From the NCBI GenBank assembly GCA_947463165.1, contig CANHSW010000022.1, positions 1 to 14,207 of the forward strand: 14,207 bases of DNA, written 5' to 3'. The position numbers and the translations under genes were made by a program. The stretch is from Cyanobacteriota bacterium (GTDB lineage: Bacteria > Cyanobacteriota > Cyanobacteriia > PCC-6307 > Cyanobiaceae). Position 1 is the first letter of the stretch, and each line of letters opens with the position of its first letter. This document shows, one piece after another, positions 13,089 through 14,207 of the stretch. The notes under the pieces are model-generated. The model searched no databases. It had not been told where the DNA came from and saw only the letters and a list, made by a program, of their open reading frames with translations.

Positions 13089-14207
13089 TTAGGGGGCTGT
13101 CTCCAGGGATCGAGTGGTGGAAGGGAGAGCTGCGGGGAGATTGGCGCTGGTGGGACTATAGGTATTTTGCAGGCTATTGGCGGTTTGCAATTGCTTGAGC
13201 AGGGTGGTTTCTGCCACCCGGTATTGGCTGTCCTTGCGGGTGCCGAGATCTTCCCGCTTTAGCTGCTGGGCCTCCTGCTCGCTCATCTTCACGGACACAT
13301 CTGGGTCGATGCCGTGCTTGTGGATGTCGCGCCCTCTGGGGGTTAGGTATTTAGCGATCGTTACGGTCATGCCGGAACCATCCGACAGCCCCCGCACCGA
13401 CTGCACCAGACCCTTGCCAAAGGTCTTTTGACCCACCAACACCGCCCGGCTGTTGTCCTGCAGAGCTCCGGAGAGAATCTCACTGGCACTGGCCGAGCCC
13501 TCGTTCACCAGCACCACCAGGGGCTTGGCGGTGAGGGCATGGCCATTGGCGCGCTTGACATCCTGGATGCCATCGCGGGTTTTGGTGGAAACAATTGTGC
13601 CTTCATTCAGCCACTGACGCGCTATCTCCACACTGGCCATCAGCAGGCCACCTGGATTGCTGCGCAGGTCCAGCACATAGCCCTGGGCACCCTTGGCCTC
13701 CAGATCTTGGAGCGCCAGGCGCATGTCCTTGGTGGCGGTGGCGGTGAATTGCTTAAGGCGGATATAACCCACCTTGGCGCCGTTGGGCGAGGCGTTCAGC
13801 TTGTGCTCCACCGCGTGCAACTCGATCCGTTCGCGGGTGAGCTTTACCTCGATGGATTGACCATTGCGCTTCAGGGTTAAGTTTACGCTTGTTCCCGCCT
13901 GACCACGAATCAATTTCACCGCTTCTTCTGTGCTCATGCCCTTGGTGGGCTGGGAGTCGATGGCGATGATTATGTCTTTAGGCATCACACCCGCCCGCGA
14001 GGCTGGCGAGCCATCGAGGGGGCTGACCACCACGAGATCTTTGGTCTGCTTGTCGATACTCAGTTGAATGCCAACCCCGGATAGTTCACCGGAGGTGTCA
14101 ATCTGCATCTCCTTGAATTCCCGCGGATCCAGGAAGCGGGTGTAGGGATCATCAAGGGTGGCGAGCATGCCACGAATAGCCTCATAGGCATCCTTCGGAG
14201 TGCCATA
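13089..14207 (-). CDS. S41 C-terminal processing peptidase (CtpB/CtpC-like), 5' end outside window
   Basis: This serine protease of the Prc/Tsp/CtpA group cuts the C-termini of exported proteins; in cyanobacteria the paralogue CtpA matures the D1 protein. The visible 372 residues start inside the N-terminal helical domain (AYEAIRGMLATLDDPYTRFL). They continue with a PDZ domain (ELSGVGIQL to KLTRERIEL) and the catalytic core VGYIRLKQF, GYVLDLRSNPGG, GSASASEI with the nucleophile Ser, and KTFGKGLVQ, whose Lys is 25 residues after that Ser, as in Prc. The IDTSGELSGVGIQ segment is closer to what I recall of CtpB/CtpC than CtpA. A Ser/Thr/Pro-rich tail of about 40 residues ends the protein. The signal peptide and start lie beyond 14207; an internal ATG at 14166-14168 is not the start. 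Confidence 0.93.
   Translation of the reverse strand, partial: YGTPKDAYEAIRGMLATLDDPYTRFLDPREFKEMQIDTSGELSGVGIQLSIDKQTKDLVVVSPLDGSPASRAGVMPKDIIIAIDSQPTKGMSTEEAVKLIRGQAGTSVNLTLKRNGQSIEVKLTRERIELHAVEHKLNASPNGAKVGYIRLKQFTATATKDMRLALQDLEAKGAQGYVLDLRSNPGGLLMASVEIARQWLNEGTIVSTKTRDGIQDVKRANGHALTAKPLVVLVNEGSASASEILSGALQDNSRAVLVGQKTFGKGLVQSVRGLSDGSGMTVTIAKYLTPRGRDIHKHGIDPDVSVKMSEQEAQQLKREDLGTRKDSQYRVAETTLLKQLQTANSLQNTYSPTSANLPAALPSTTRSLETAP

Overview
The window looks like chromosomal DNA of a GC-rich unicellular picocyanobacterium of the Cyanobium/Synechococcus type. The evidence is a thylakoid-type cytochrome c6 gene, a cluster of housekeeping genes (hemE, aroA, an MnmC-like methyltransferase, glmU), an S41 C-terminal processing protease of the CtpB/CtpC type, a DUF6737-like protein, a UPF0114 protein and a PsiE-family protein. 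The HIP1 octamer common in many other cyanobacteria is seen once only (4550-4557). The taxonomy comes from protein recognition by eye, not from a search.

Layout. (1) 1-1660 is an accessory patch. It holds a minus-strand tyrosine recombinase with an intact catalytic set, interrupted in frame by an amber codon; a second amber may have shortened its C-terminus. Around it are a perfect 13-bp inverted repeat (431-487), an operator-like inverted repeat upstream of its start, and short palindromes. (2) 1790-3617 holds a small conserved-looking plus-strand protein, a strong terminator, petJ, and an extended SDR/epimerase gene that overlaps hemE. (3) 3614-4672 is hemE, divergent from the plus-strand run aroA, MnmC-like gene, glmU, and a DUF1295/ICMT-like membrane protein (4788-9276). 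(4) 9265-10070 is a convergent minus-strand pair: a small two-helix membrane protein overlapping a PPOX/FMN flavoprotein. (5) 10071-10717 is non-coding or degenerate and contains what looks like the C-terminal helix-turn-helix of a lost Crp/Fnr-type regulator. (6) 10718-12916 is a block of four small membrane proteins: a PsiE-family protein with a His/Asn-rich hexapeptide-repeat N-terminus and a 55-aa single-helix protein on the plus strand, then a DUF6737-like protein with a Ser-Asp-Pro-Val-Gly repeat N-terminus and a UPF0114 protein on the minus strand. (7) 13089-14207 is the C-terminal three-quarters or so of an S41 protease running off the window.

How it works together. Regions 2 and 3 are ordinary primary metabolism: tetrapyrrole synthesis (hemE), a c-type cytochrome that needs heme (petJ), aromatic amino acids (aroA), tRNA modification and cell-wall precursor synthesis (glmU). 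The least ordinary parts are the integrase scar with its paired repeats and the membrane-protein block. In that block, two neighbouring genes have each gained an unrelated in-frame repeat at the N-terminus, and a 10-codon mini-ORF appears to link the stop of UPF0114 to the start of the DUF6737-like gene. No complete defence system, CRISPR array, tRNA or rRNA was seen.
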